Assembly (NCBI RefSeq): GCF_000467105.1
Contig: NZ_BATI01000005.1
Coordinates: forward strand, 62,001-126,000
Length of the DNA: 64,000 nucleotides
Source of the DNA: Aquipseudomonas alcaligenes NBRC 14159
GTDB taxonomy: Bacteria; Pseudomonadota; Gammaproteobacteria; Pseudomonadales; Pseudomonadaceae
Reading direction: 5' to 3'
Part shown: piece by piece, positions 1-7,872 of the stretch
How positions within the stretch are numbered: the first letter of the stretch is position 1
How the letters are laid out: each line of letters begins with the position of its first letter
The notes under the pieces: model-generated
Database searches by the model: none
What the model was told of the DNA's origin: nothing
What the model saw: the letters and a program-made list of their open reading frames with translations, nothing else
Translations under genes and position numbers: made by a program

Positions 1-881
1 CGGACGCTGCCAAGTTCCTCCAGGGCCAGCTCACCTGCAACCTCAACTATCTCGACGAACGGACCTCCAGCCTGGGGGCTCGCTGCACGCCCAAGGGCCG
101 CATGATCTCCAGCTTCCGCATCGTCCAGGAAGGCGACGGCTACCTGCTGGCGCTGGCCAGCGAACTGCTCGAAGCGCAACTGACGGATTTGAAGAAATAC
201 GCGGTGTTCTCCAAGTCCAGCCTGGCCGACGAATCCGCCGTCTGGGCCCGCTTCGGCCTCAGCGGCGGCGATGGTGCGCTGGTGAGTCTCGGCCTGGACC
301 TGCCGCAGCAGCCTGACGCGGTGGCCCGCGCCAACGGCCTGATCGCCATCCGCCTGCCCGGCGGCCGTGCCGAACTGTGGGCCCCGGCCGCCCAGGCCGA
401 CAGCCTGCAGGCTCGCCTGGCCGCCCAGCTGCCGGAAGCCCCGCTCAACGACTGGCTGCTCGGCCAGGTGCGCGCCGGCATCGGCCAGGTATTCGGCGCA
501 ACCCGCGAGCTGTTCATCCCGCAGATGATCAACCTGCAGGCGGTCGGTGGCGTCAGCTTCAAGAAGGGCTGCTACACCGGCCAGGAAATCGTCGCGCGCA
601 TGCAGTACCTCGGCAAGCTCAAGCGCCGCCTGCAGCGGCTGAGCCTGGCCCAGGGCGAACTGCCGGCCGTGGGCAGCGAACTGTTCTCGCCAGTGCACGG
701 CTCCAGCGTCGGTGAAGTGGTGCTGGCGGCGGGTAACGGTGACGGCGCCGAGCTGCTGGCGGTACTCCAGGAAGATGCCGTCGCCAATGGCCGTATCCAC
801 CTGGGCAGTCCCGAGGGCCCGAGCCTCGACCTGCTGGAACTGCCCTACCAGCTGGACGCAGATCGCGAAATCCAGCGCTAA
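1..881 (+). CDS. ygfZ: Folate-binding YgfZ-like protein (5' end outside window)
   Basis: The reading frame is open from base 3, so the start codon lies before the window. About 292 residues are visible. The family signature KGCYTGQEIVAR is present, followed by a conserved QYLGKLKRRL stretch, and the first visible residues (KFLQGQLTCN) match the N-terminal folate-binding fold of this family. YgfZ proteins are related to the glycine-cleavage T-protein, bind tetrahydrofolate and support repair or assembly of certain Fe-S enzymes such as MiaB. It acts in the cytoplasm. The next gene, an HDOD protein, follows after about 110 bp on the same strand, with a hairpin between them. Family assignment is confident; the exact client enzymes cannot be read from the sequence. 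Confidence 0.9.
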   Translation, partial: DAAKFLQGQLTCNLNYLDERTSSLGARCTPKGRMISSFRIVQEGDGYLLALASELLEAQLTDLKKYAVFSKSSLADESAVWARFGLSGGDGALVSLGLDLPQQPDAVARANGLIAIRLPGGRAELWAPAAQADSLQARLAAQLPEAPLNDWLLGQVRAGIGQVFGATRELFIPQMINLQAVGGVSFKKGCYTGQEIVARMQYLGKLKRRLQRLSLAQGELPAVGSELFSPVHGSSVGEVVLAAGNGDGAELLAVLQEDAVANGRIHLGSPEGPSLDLLELPYQLDADREIQR

Positions 882-944
882 ACGAAAAAGCTGATGCATG
901 ATCCCGGGCAAACGCGGTACAACCCGGACAGACCCGAACACAGT

Positions 945-970
945 CCGCCTCAGCGCCTAAACTGAGGCGG
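945..970 (+). terminator. Hairpin between ygfZ and the HDOD gene
   Basis: Nine-base arms CCGCCTCAG (945-953) and CTGAGGCGG (962-970) enclose an 8-base loop. No T-run follows, and the hairpin ends only 21 bases before the next start codon. It is therefore either a weak terminator or a structure in the 5' leader of the HDOD gene. Confidence 0.4.
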
Positions 971-991
971 TCGAGCGACCCGAGAAGCGAA

Positions 992-1828
992 ATGAGCAAG
1001 CTTGCCGAGAAAGTCCAGGAAGAACTGATCCAGGCCATCGAGAACGATGAGCTGGTGCTGCCGACCCTGCCCGAAGTGGCGCTCAAGGTACGCGAGGCGG
1101 CGGAAGACCCGAACATCAGCATCCCGACCCTGAGCAAGGTGATCGGTAACGACGCGGCCCTCACCGCGCGCATCATCAAGGTGGTGAACAGTCCGCTGCT
1201 GCGCACCAGCAAGGAAATCACCGACATCCAGATGGCCGTCAGCCGCCTGGGCATCAACTACACCTGCAACCTGGCCACCGGCCTGGCCATGGAGCAGATG
1301 TTCCAGGCCACCAGCGATGTGGTCGACCGCAAGATGCGCGAGGTGTGGAACAAAAGCACCGAGATCGCCGGCATCTGCCACGTCCTGTGCCGCCACTACA
1401 CCAAGCTGATGCCCGACCAGGCCACCCTGGCCGGCCTGGTGCACCAGATCGGCGTGCTGCCGATCCTCACCTATGCCGAAGAGAACAACGCGCTGCTGGC
1501 CGACTCGATCAGCCTCAACCACGTGATCGAGAAGATCCACCCGATCATCGGCGACCGCATCCTGCGTGCCTGGGAGTTCCCCGAGCCGATCGCCATCGTG
1601 CCCAGCCAGCACCTGAACTTCAGCCGCAACTCGGCCAAGGCCGACTACGTGGATATCGTCCAGGTCGCCACCTTGCAGAGCTACCTGGGCAGCGAGCACC
1701 CCTACACCCAGCTGGACTGGAGCCAGATTCCGGCCTTTGCCAAGCTCGGCCTTGACCCGAATGTCGACATGCAGGCCGACGAAGATCTCTCCGCCGCCAT
1801 GGAAGCGGCCACCAGCATGCTGCAGTGA
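992..1828 (+). CDS. HDOD domain protein
   Basis: This 278-residue cytoplasmic protein is almost entirely an HDOD domain, a catalytically degenerate relative of HD phosphohydrolases. The typical start of the domain, LPTLPEVALKVREAAEDP, lies at about residues 23-40. It is followed by the conserved IGNDAALTARIIKVVNSP segment and a later LAGLVHQIGVLPIL helix where a true HD motif would sit. HDOD proteins are usually signalling or scaffold proteins linked to chemotaxis, c-di-GMP or stress responses; no partner domain is present here. A second, divergent HDOD gene lies at 42734-43549. The specific role is unknown. Confidence 0.85.
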   Translation: MSKLAEKVQEELIQAIENDELVLPTLPEVALKVREAAEDPNISIPTLSKVIGNDAALTARIIKVVNSPLLRTSKEITDIQMAVSRLGINYTCNLATGLAMEQMFQATSDVVDRKMREVWNKSTEIAGICHVLCRHYTKLMPDQATLAGLVHQIGVLPILTYAEENNALLADSISLNHVIEKIHPIIGDRILRAWEFPEPIAIVPSQHLNFSRNSAKADYVDIVQVATLQSYLGSEHPYTQLDWSQIPAFAKLGLDPNVDMQADEDLSAAMEAATSMLQ

Positions 1829-1833
1829 GACCG

Positions 1834-1853
1834 GGGCGACCCTCCGTCGCCCA
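1834..1853 (+). terminator. Hairpin after the HDOD gene
   Basis: GGGCGAC and GTCGCCC pair across a short loop just past the HDOD stop codon, followed by C/A-rich sequence without a T-run. It is a plausible weak terminator. A second GC-rich hairpin (GCCCGGCG.../...CGCCGGGC) sits near 1899-1917. Confidence 0.4.
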
Positions 1854-1992
1854 CCCCACCCCACCCCGGCAAGGCTGATCCTGACTAGACTGCAAGCAAG
1901 CCCGGCGTGCGCCGGGCGGCGTCAACGGAAGTACGCCACGGCCCCAAAGGAATCGGGGTCGCAATGCTGGGTTCTGGGTAAGGGAATATCTC

Positions 1993-2748
1993 ATGCGCCT
2001 GCTGCCACTGCTGTTCGCCCTGCTCCTGCCCCTGGCCGCCACGGCCAACGAAGTCCGCCTGACCAACGGCGAATGGAGCCCCTACCTCGGCCAGAATCTG
2101 CCCCACCACGGCGTTGCCTCGCGCATCGTCGAAGAGGCCTTCGCCCTGGAAGGCATCCGGGTCAGGTGGGAGTTTTACCCCTGGGCCCGCGCCCTACGCA
2201 GCGCCGAGCGCGGCAAGAGCGACGGCAGCGCCGTGTGGCTGCGCAGCCCCGAACGCGAGCAAGCCTTCTACATCAGTGACCCGGTGGTGGAGAGCGGCTA
2301 CTACCTGTTCCACCGCAAGGACCGCCCCTTCGACTGGCAACAGGTCGCCGACCTCGCGCCGCTGCGTCTCGGCGGCGCCATCGACTATGACTACGGCCAG
2401 GCCTTCCAGCAGGCCGAGCGCGACAGCGTGCTCAAGGTCAAGCGCCTGAGCAGCGAGGAACAGGGCCTGCGCATGCTGCTGGCCGGTCGCCTGGATGCCT
2501 TCCCGATGGACAAGGTGGTGGCCTTCGACATGCTGCACAGCCAGTTCCGCCGCGAGGAGCGCCTGCAGCTGTCCTTCCACCCGCTGCCGCTACGCAGCGA
2601 CAGCCTGCACCTGCTGCTGTCGAAGCAGGTGCCCGGCAACGCCGAGCGCATGGCGCGCTTCAATCGCGGCCTCAAGGCCCTGCAGGACAGCGGCAAGGTC
2701 AGCCAGTACCTGCTGGAAATCCAGCAACCACTGAGCCTGACGTACTAA
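1993..2748 (+). CDS. Orphan periplasmic solute-binding protein (SBP_bac_3 type)
   Basis: This 251-residue protein has a clear Sec signal peptide: charged start, then LLPLLFALLLPLAATA, with cleavage before NEVRL. The mature part has the family opening NGEWSPYLG, a first helix of the VASRIVEEAF type, and a WEFYPWARALRSAERG segment. This pattern is typical of the short transporter-substrate-binding-domain proteins that are common in pseudomonads. No permease or ATPase gene is adjacent, so it may feed a distant transporter or act as a sensor. Its stop codon overlaps that of tctE on the other strand. Two relatives in this window lie at 15343-16119 and 29565-30289. The ligand is unknown. Confidence 0.8.
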   Translation: MRLLPLLFALLLPLAATANEVRLTNGEWSPYLGQNLPHHGVASRIVEEAFALEGIRVRWEFYPWARALRSAERGKSDGSAVWLRSPEREQAFYISDPVVESGYYLFHRKDRPFDWQQVADLAPLRLGGAIDYDYGQAFQQAERDSVLKVKRLSSEEQGLRMLLAGRLDAFPMDKVVAFDMLHSQFRREERLQLSFHPLPLRSDSLHLLLSKQVPGNAERMARFNRGLKALQDSGKVSQYLLEIQQPLSLTY

Positions 2749-4136
2749 TAGGCCGGCGGAAAGCTCACCCGCACCAGCAAGCCGCCCAGCGCGCCCTGCC
2801 CCAGCTCGATCTCGGCGCGGTGGGCGCGGCAGATCTCGCCGACAATCGCCAGCCCCAGCCCGGCCCCGCCGACATGTGGATTGCGCCGGTAGAAGCGCTC
2901 GAACACCCGCTCGCGCTCCTCCGGCGGAATGCCGGGGCCATCATCCTCCACCTCCAGCAGCGCCGGCGCCAACACACGCACCACCACGTTACCGCCCGGC
3001 GTGTGGGCCAGCGCGTTGTCCACCAGGTTGTAGATCAGCTCGTGCAGCAGCATCGGCTCGCCGCGCAGCCACACCTCGGTATCGGCTTCCAGCGCCAGGG
3101 CGATGCCACGCTGGTGCGCCAGGGGCGCCAGGGCCATGCCCAGCTCGCGGGCCAGTTGGGCAAGTTCGACCCGCTCGGCGCCGCCCTCGGAAACGGCGCG
3201 GGCAGCACGTTCGATACGCGCCAGCGACAGCAGCTGGTTGGCCAGGTGGGTCAGGCGGTCGGTGCTCTGCGCCGCCTTTTCCAGGGTGCTGCGCCACAGC
3301 GCCGGCTCGCGCTCGCGCAGGCCCAGCTCGATGCGCGCCTTGAGCGCCGCCAGCGGCGTGCGCAGCTCGTGGGAGGCGTCGGTAATGAACTGTGCCTGGC
3401 GCTCGAACTGCTGGCGCAGGCGCTCGGTGAAGTGGTTGAGCGAGGCCACCAGCGGGCGCAACTCGTCCTGCACCTGGACCATCGGCAGCGGCTCCAGGTC
3501 GTCCGGCTGGCGCTCTTCCACCGCCGCGCGCAGGCGCTCCAGCGGGCGCAGCGCGGCACTCACCGCCAGCCCCACCAGGGCCAGGGTGATCAGCGCCAGC
3601 AGGCCCATGCGCCACAGGGTATCGAGCAGCAGGCCACGGGCCATGCGCACGCGGGCGACGTCGGTCTCGGCCACGCGGATTTCCGCCATGCCGTTCATCC
3701 CCGGCTCGGAAACCGGCTGCAGCAGGCTGACCAGGCGCACGCCGACGCCGTCGAATTCACCGTCATAGAAGCGCGCCAGCGCCGGGTAGTCATCGGTACG
3801 CGGCGTGCCCTGCGGCGGCGCCGGCAGACCGTCGTAGCCGGACACCACGCGCCCCTCGAGGTCGCTGACCTGGTAGAAGATGCGCCCCTCCAGGTCATAG
3901 GCGAAGGGGTCCAGCGCCACGTAGGGTACGTCGGCGCGCAGCTTGCCATCCTCGGTGTAGAGCCCGTCGGCGATGGCCCGCGCCGAGGCCAGCAGGGTGC
4001 GGTCATAGGCCGCGTCGGCGGCATGGCGGCCATTCCAGTAGGCGCTGAGGCTGCCGATCAGCAGCGGAATGGCCAGCAGGATGGCCAGCCGGCGCAACAG
4101 CCGGCCACGCAGGCTGCCCGCCGCCAGCTCAGTCAC
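2745..4136 (-). CDS. tctE: Sensor histidine kinase TctE
   Basis: With the GTG at 4136 as start, the protein has 463 residues. It has a membrane segment at about 13-33, a periplasmic sensor region at about 35-165 and a second membrane segment at about 175-197. The phospho-acceptor His256 sits in the SHELRTPL motif, the N box LIYNLVDNALAHTP at about 367-380, the DDGPGIPP box at about 398-405 and the GGAGLGLAI box at about 423-431. The start overlaps the end of tctD by 8 bp, as in translationally coupled pairs. A longer upstream frame exists but lies wholly inside tctD and reads like out-of-frame sequence. TctDE systems sense citrate or other tricarboxylates and switch on the porin and transporter genes encoded divergently here. 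Confidence 0.9.
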   Translation of the reverse strand: MTELAAGSLRGRLLRRLAILLAIPLLIGSLSAYWNGRHAADAAYDRTLLASARAIADGLYTEDGKLRADVPYVALDPFAYDLEGRIFYQVSDLEGRVVSGYDGLPAPPQGTPRTDDYPALARFYDGEFDGVGVRLVSLLQPVSEPGMNGMAEIRVAETDVARVRMARGLLLDTLWRMGLLALITLALVGLAVSAALRPLERLRAAVEERQPDDLEPLPMVQVQDELRPLVASLNHFTERLRQQFERQAQFITDASHELRTPLAALKARIELGLREREPALWRSTLEKAAQSTDRLTHLANQLLSLARIERAARAVSEGGAERVELAQLARELGMALAPLAHQRGIALALEADTEVWLRGEPMLLHELIYNLVDNALAHTPGGNVVVRVLAPALLEVEDDGPGIPPEERERVFERFYRRNPHVGGAGLGLAIVGEICRAHRAEIELGQGALGGLLVRVSFPPAY

Positions 4137-4800
4137 CGGTGGCTTCCAGCAGGTAGCCCAGGCCGCGGAAGGTGACGATGCGCACCGCATCGCCTTCCAG
4201 CTTCTTGCGCAGGCGATGCACGTAGATCTCGATGGCATCGGCGCTGGCGTCCTCGTCCAGGCCGAACACCTGGTCGGCCAGCTGCTCCTTGCTCATCACC
4301 CGCCCGGGGCGGGCGATCAGCGCTTCCAGCACGGCCTGCTCGCGCGAGGTCAGGTTGAGCAACTGCGCGCCCAGGGTGAAGCGCCGGGTGCCCAGGTCGT
4401 AGACCAGCTCGCCACAGCGCTGCTGCTGCTCGCCGCCGAGCACGCTGCGACGCAGCAGGGCCTTGACCCGCGCCTCCAGCTCGGTGAGTTCGAAGGGCTT
4501 GGCCAGGTAGTCATCGGCGCCCAGGTTGAGGCCATGCACGCGGTCCTTGACCTCGCCGCGCGCGGTGAGCATCAGCACCGGCAGGGTCTTGCCGCGCCCG
4601 CGCACGCGCGCCAGCACCTCGAAACCGTCGAGCCGCGGCAGGCCCACATCGAGCACCGCCAGAGCGTAGTCCTCGCTGGCCAGGGCATGTTCGGCGGCCA
4701 CCCCGTCGTGCAGCACATCGACGGTCAGCCCGGCGCCGCGCAGGGCCTGGGCCACGCTCTCGGCCAGGGGCAGATGGTCCTCGACCAGCAGGATTCGCAC
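4129..4800 (-). CDS. tctD: Response regulator TctD
   Basis: This 223-residue OmpR-family regulator has a receiver domain at about 1-115. The acidic pocket is VED at 6-8, the phospho-acceptor is Asp51 in AVLDVGL, and the conserved Lys is Lys101 in LAKPFEL. A winged-helix output domain follows at about 125-220. The start is GTG at 4800, with GGAG about 9 bases upstream. The gene is divergent from opdH and immediately precedes tctE. In the known TctDE systems the regulator controls tricarboxylate uptake genes and allows catabolite control of them. The same layout (tctED beside opdH-tctCBA) is known in P. aeruginosa. Confidence 0.92.
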   Translation of the reverse strand: MRILLVEDHLPLAESVAQALRGAGLTVDVLHDGVAAEHALASEDYALAVLDVGLPRLDGFEVLARVRGRGKTLPVLMLTARGEVKDRVHGLNLGADDYLAKPFELTELEARVKALLRRSVLGGEQQQRCGELVYDLGTRRFTLGAQLLNLTSREQAVLEALIARPGRVMSKEQLADQVFGLDEDASADAIEIYVHRLRKKLEGDAVRIVTFRGLGYLLEATGD

Positions 4801-5003
4801 GGCAGCACACTCCGAAGTCTTGTCGTTATGCGCCGAGTTTAACCAGCGCGGGCGGCCTGTGAAGGGCGCCGCAGGTTTCTTTCACCCTGAAAGCCTGGCG
4901 AAAGTTTCGCCCCCTAGGATCGCGACCAAGGTGGCTCGATCCACCCGTAAAACGCCGGGAGCGTGGTTGCCCCGGTGTGACAAGAACAACAATCGGAGAC
5001 CAC
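4801..5003. promoter_or_regulatory. Divergent tctD/opdH control region with two dyads
   Basis: This is the only spacer between the regulator pair and the transport operon. It holds two adjacent palindromes: TTTCA-CCC-TGAAA (4880-4892) and GGCGAAA-G-TTTCGCC (4897-4911). Both contain a TTTC/GAAA core, and a possible -10 element TAGGAT follows at 4915-4920 on the plus strand. I infer these to be TctD binding sites for the opdH promoter. The opdH ribosome site GGAG is at 4995-4998. Confidence 0.5.
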
Positions 5004-6272
5004 ATGATGCGATCTGCCCATCGGCAGGCCTCGGCGCCTGTTCGTCGCTTCAGCCTCACCCTGCTCGCCTGCGCCCTGGCGCCCGCCGCGCATGCCGCCT
5101 TCATCGAAGACAGCAGCGCCACCCTGACCACCACCAACATCTACCTCAACCGCGACTTCCGTGAAGGCGATGGCCAGAACAAGCGCGAGGAATGGGGCCA
5201 GGGCTTCCTGCTCGACGTCCGCTCCGGCTACACCGAAGGCACCGTCGGCTTCGGCCTCGACGCCCTCGGCATGCTCGGCCTCAAGCTCGACTCCGGCAAG
5301 GGTCGCACCGGCACCGACCTGCTGCCGGTGCAGGACGACGGCGGCACCCCGGACCAGTTCGGTCGCCTCGGTCTGACCGCCAAGGTCAGGCTCGCCGAAA
5401 GCGAGCTCCGCTACGGCTCGCATATCCCCGAGCTGCCGGTGGTCAAGGCCAGCGACAGCCGCCTGCTACCGCAGGTGTTCGAGGGCGGCCTGCTGACCTC
5501 CAGTGACATCGACAACCTGAGCTTCACCGGCGGGCGCCTGGACAAGGTGATCGACCGCGCCTCGACCAACTCCGAGGACCTCATCCTCAACAGCAAGAAC
5601 AGCCGCTTCGCCAGCGGCGTGACGGCCGAGCACATGGACCTGGCCGGCTTCGATTACAGCTTCGCCAAGGGCCTGACCGGGCGCTACTACTACGCCGACG
5701 TCGAGGACATCTACCGCCAGCACTTCCTCGGCCTGCTCGCCAGCCAGTCTCTGGGCGGCGGTACCCTGAGCGCCGACCTGCGCGTCTCGATCAGCGACGA
5801 CAGTGGCTCGGCCCAGGCCGGCAAGGTCGACAACAACGCCTGGAACGGCCTGGTCTCCTACGCCCACAGCGGCCACAAGGTCGGCCTTGGCTACCAGCAC
5901 CTGACCGGCGACACCGGCTTCGCCTACCTCGATGGCAGCGACCCCTTCCTGGTCAACTTCGTGCAGATCAACGACTTCGCCAACGCCGACGAGCGCTCCT
6001 GGCAGGCCCGCTACGACTTCGACTTCGCCGGCCTCGGCGTGCCCGGCCTGAGCTTCATGACCCGCTACATCAAGGGCGACAACGCCCAGGTCAGCGGCAG
6101 TGATGAAGAAGGCCGCGAGTGGGAACGCAACATCGAGTTCAAGTACGTGGTGCAGAGCGGTCCGCTCAAGGACCTCTACGTGCGCCTGCGCAACGCCAGC
6201 TTCCGTTCCAGCTTCGCCCGCGACGCGGACGAAAACCGTCTGATCGTCGGCTACAGCCTGCCGATCTGGTAA
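5004..6272 (+). CDS. opdH: OprD-family outer-membrane porin (tricarboxylate, OpdH)
   Basis: I chose the ATG at 5004 (or 5007) because GGAG lies 5-8 bases upstream; the same frame can be read from 4977 but without a ribosome site. The 422-residue product has a signal peptide ending AHA about 35 residues in. The mature part has the OprD-family opening FIEDSSATLTTTNIYLNRDF, many alternating strands, and a C-terminus ending GYSLPIW with the aromatic end typical of outer-membrane beta barrels. OprD porins form 18-strand channels for small anionic or cationic substrates. Placement ahead of tctCBA and opposite tctDE identifies it with OpdH, the tricarboxylate-specific member. It is probably induced by citrate, cis-aconitate or isocitrate through TctD. 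Confidence 0.9.
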   Translation: MMRSAHRQASAPVRRFSLTLLACALAPAAHAAFIEDSSATLTTTNIYLNRDFREGDGQNKREEWGQGFLLDVRSGYTEGTVGFGLDALGMLGLKLDSGKGRTGTDLLPVQDDGGTPDQFGRLGLTAKVRLAESELRYGSHIPELPVVKASDSRLLPQVFEGGLLTSSDIDNLSFTGGRLDKVIDRASTNSEDLILNSKNSRFASGVTAEHMDLAGFDYSFAKGLTGRYYYADVEDIYRQHFLGLLASQSLGGGTLSADLRVSISDDSGSAQAGKVDNNAWNGLVSYAHSGHKVGLGYQHLTGDTGFAYLDGSDPFLVNFVQINDFANADERSWQARYDFDFAGLGVPGLSFMTRYIKGDNAQVSGSDEEGREWERNIEFKYVVQSGPLKDLYVRLRNASFRSSFARDADENRLIVGYSLPIW

Positions 6273-6302
6273 GCCACAATAAAACTCCACAGGAGAAAGA
6301 TC

Positions 6303-7277
6303 ATGAAGACTGCCTTGTCGCATATCGCCCTGGCCCTCGGTGCCCTCGCCCTCAGCAGCCAGCTGCTGGCCGAGCCCAAGCGCCCCGAGTGCATCGCCCC
6401 GGCCAAGCCCGGCGGCGGTTTCGACCTGACCTGCAAACTGGCCCAGAGCGGCCTGAAGGACAACGGCCTGCTCCAGGCGCCGATGCGCGTCACCTACATG
6501 CCCGGCGGCGTCGGTGCGGTGGCCTACAACGCCGTGGTGGCGCAGCGGCCGAAGGACGCCGGCACCATCACCGCGTTCTCCTCCGGCTCCCTGCTCAACC
6601 TGGCCCAAGGCAAGTTCGGCCGTTACGACGAGAACGCCGTGCGCTGGCTGGCCGGCATCGGCACCGACTACGGCGCCATCAGCGTGCGCGCCGACTCGCC
6701 CTACCAGACCCTCGACGACCTGGTGCAGGCGCTGAAGAAGGACCCGGGCAGCATCGTCTTCGGCGCCGGCGCCACCATCGGCGGCCAGGACTGGATGCAG
6801 ACCGCGCTGATCGCCCGCGCCGCCGGCATCGATCCGAAGGCGCTGCGCTACGTGGCCTTCGAAGGCGGCGGCGAAACCCTCACCGCCATGCTTGGCGGCC
6901 ATGTCCAGGTCACCTCCAGCGGCCTCGGCGAAGTCACCCCGCAACTGGCGGCGAACAAGATCCGCGTCATCGCCGTGCTCTCCGACCAGCGCCTGCCGGG
7001 CAAGCTGGCCAACCTGCCGACCGCCAAGGAGCAGGACTACGACATCACCTGGCCGGTGATCCGTGGCTTCTACATGGGCCCGGAAGTCAGCGATGCGGAC
7101 TACGCCTGGTGGAAGGGCCAGTTCGACACCCTGCTGGCCAGCCCCGAGTTCGCCAAGCTGCGCGAGCAGCGCGACCTGTTCCCCCTGAGCATGACCGGCG
7201 ACGAGCTGAAGGCCTACGTGTTCAAGCAGGTGCAGGACTACAAGGCCCTGGCCGGCGAGTTCGGCCTGGTCCAGTAG
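6303..7277 (+). CDS. tctC: Tripartite tricarboxylate transporter binding protein TctC
   Basis: This 324-residue periplasmic protein has a signal peptide (LALGALALSSQLLA, cleaved before EPKRPE). The mature start ECIAPAKPGGGFDLTCKL carries the P-G-G-x-x-D-x-x loop typical of TctC/Bug binding proteins. The second half contains VFEGGGETLTAMLGGHV, the usual domain-2 signature. An AGGAGA ribosome site sits at 6291-6296. It follows opdH by 30 bp and precedes the membrane subunits. It captures citrate-like tricarboxylates that enter through OpdH and delivers them to TctA/TctB. The 147-base gap after it is unusual for the operon and is described separately. Confidence 0.93.
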   Translation: MKTALSHIALALGALALSSQLLAEPKRPECIAPAKPGGGFDLTCKLAQSGLKDNGLLQAPMRVTYMPGGVGAVAYNAVVAQRPKDAGTITAFSSGSLLNLAQGKFGRYDENAVRWLAGIGTDYGAISVRADSPYQTLDDLVQALKKDPGSIVFGAGATIGGQDWMQTALIARAAGIDPKALRYVAFEGGGETLTAMLGGHVQVTSSGLGEVTPQLAANKIRVIAVLSDQRLPGKLANLPTAKEQDYDITWPVIRGFYMGPEVSDADYAWWKGQFDTLLASPEFAKLREQRDLFPLSMTGDELKAYVFKQVQDYKALAGEFGLVQ

Positions 7278-7307
7278 GGAAGCTGCTGCGCTAGGAAAGG
7301 CTGTGTT

Positions 7308-7365
7308 GGAAGGCGGCTCGGTTCGGTCATTGGGTTGACCCAACTCCCTCCCCTCGCCGCCTTCC
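7308..7365 (+). other. Structured tctC-tctB intercistronic region
   Basis: Within the 147-base gap, arms GGAAGGCGGC (7308-7317) and GCCGCCTTCC (7356-7365) are exact complements. They enclose a second palindrome, TTGGGT-TG-ACCCAA (7330-7343). No T-run follows. Such structures between a binding-protein gene and its membrane subunits often stabilise the upstream message or attenuate the downstream one, and I infer that role here. Confidence 0.5.
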
Positions 7366-7424
7366 GCCTTGCCTTTCCGTCGCTCGCGACGCTTCCCGCC
7401 TCCCCCTATCACGAGGAACTCCTC

Positions 7425-7871
7425 ATGTACGTCCGCCTGTTCGCTGCGGTGTGGCTGCTCGTCTGCGCCTTTCTCGCCGTGGTCGCCTGGGGCTTCCAGG
7501 CGCCCTTTTCCTACGACCCGGTCGGCCCGCGTGCCTACCCCCTGCTGTTGCTGACCCTGATGGCCGCCGCCGCCCTGTGGCTACTGTGCAAGCCGAGCGG
7601 CGAGCCGACCCTGCCGATCTCCTGGGTGCTGGCGCGCAAGGTCGGCCTGTGCGTCGGCGCCCTGCTGGCCTACGCCCTGCTGTTCGAGCCACTGGGCTTC
7701 GTACTCAGCACCGCCCTGGCCGGCTTCGGCCTAGGCCTGCTGTTCGGCGGCCGCCTGCTGCCCAGCGCCCTCAGCGGCCTGCTGATGGGCACGCTGCTGT
7801 ATGGCCTGTTCGATTACCTGCTGGACGTGCCGCTGCCGCTCGGCCTGTTCGCCGCCTTCGTGGAGAGCTGA
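7425..7871 (+). CDS. tctB: Tripartite tricarboxylate transporter small subunit TctB
   Basis: I start at the ATG at 7425, which has GAGGA upstream at 7413-7417 and begins directly with a membrane segment. The frame can be read back to 7335, but that stretch lacks a ribosome site. The 148-residue product has about four hydrophobic segments (about 5-25, 38-56, 75-98, 110-140), as expected for TctB. TctB is the poorly conserved small membrane subunit that assembles with the large TctA subunit. Its TGA at 7869-7871 is one base before the tctA ATG at 7873, indicating translational coupling. Confidence 0.88.
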   Translation: MYVRLFAAVWLLVCAFLAVVAWGFQAPFSYDPVGPRAYPLLLLTLMAAAALWLLCKPSGEPTLPISWVLARKVGLCVGALLAYALLFEPLGFVLSTALAGFGLGLLFGGRLLPSALSGLLMGTLLYGLFDYLLDVPLPLGLFAAFVES

Positions 7872-7872
7872 A

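Noticed and set aside
4137..4238. ATG-initiated extension of TctE
   Set aside because: It lies wholly inside tctD in another frame and encodes Cys/Ser/Arg-rich sequence; the GTG at 4136 fits the membrane segment and overlap.
5466..7412. Long minus-strand open frame opposite opdH and tctC
   Set aside because: It spans two clear plus-strand genes and their gap; low-complexity composition shows it to be a shadow.
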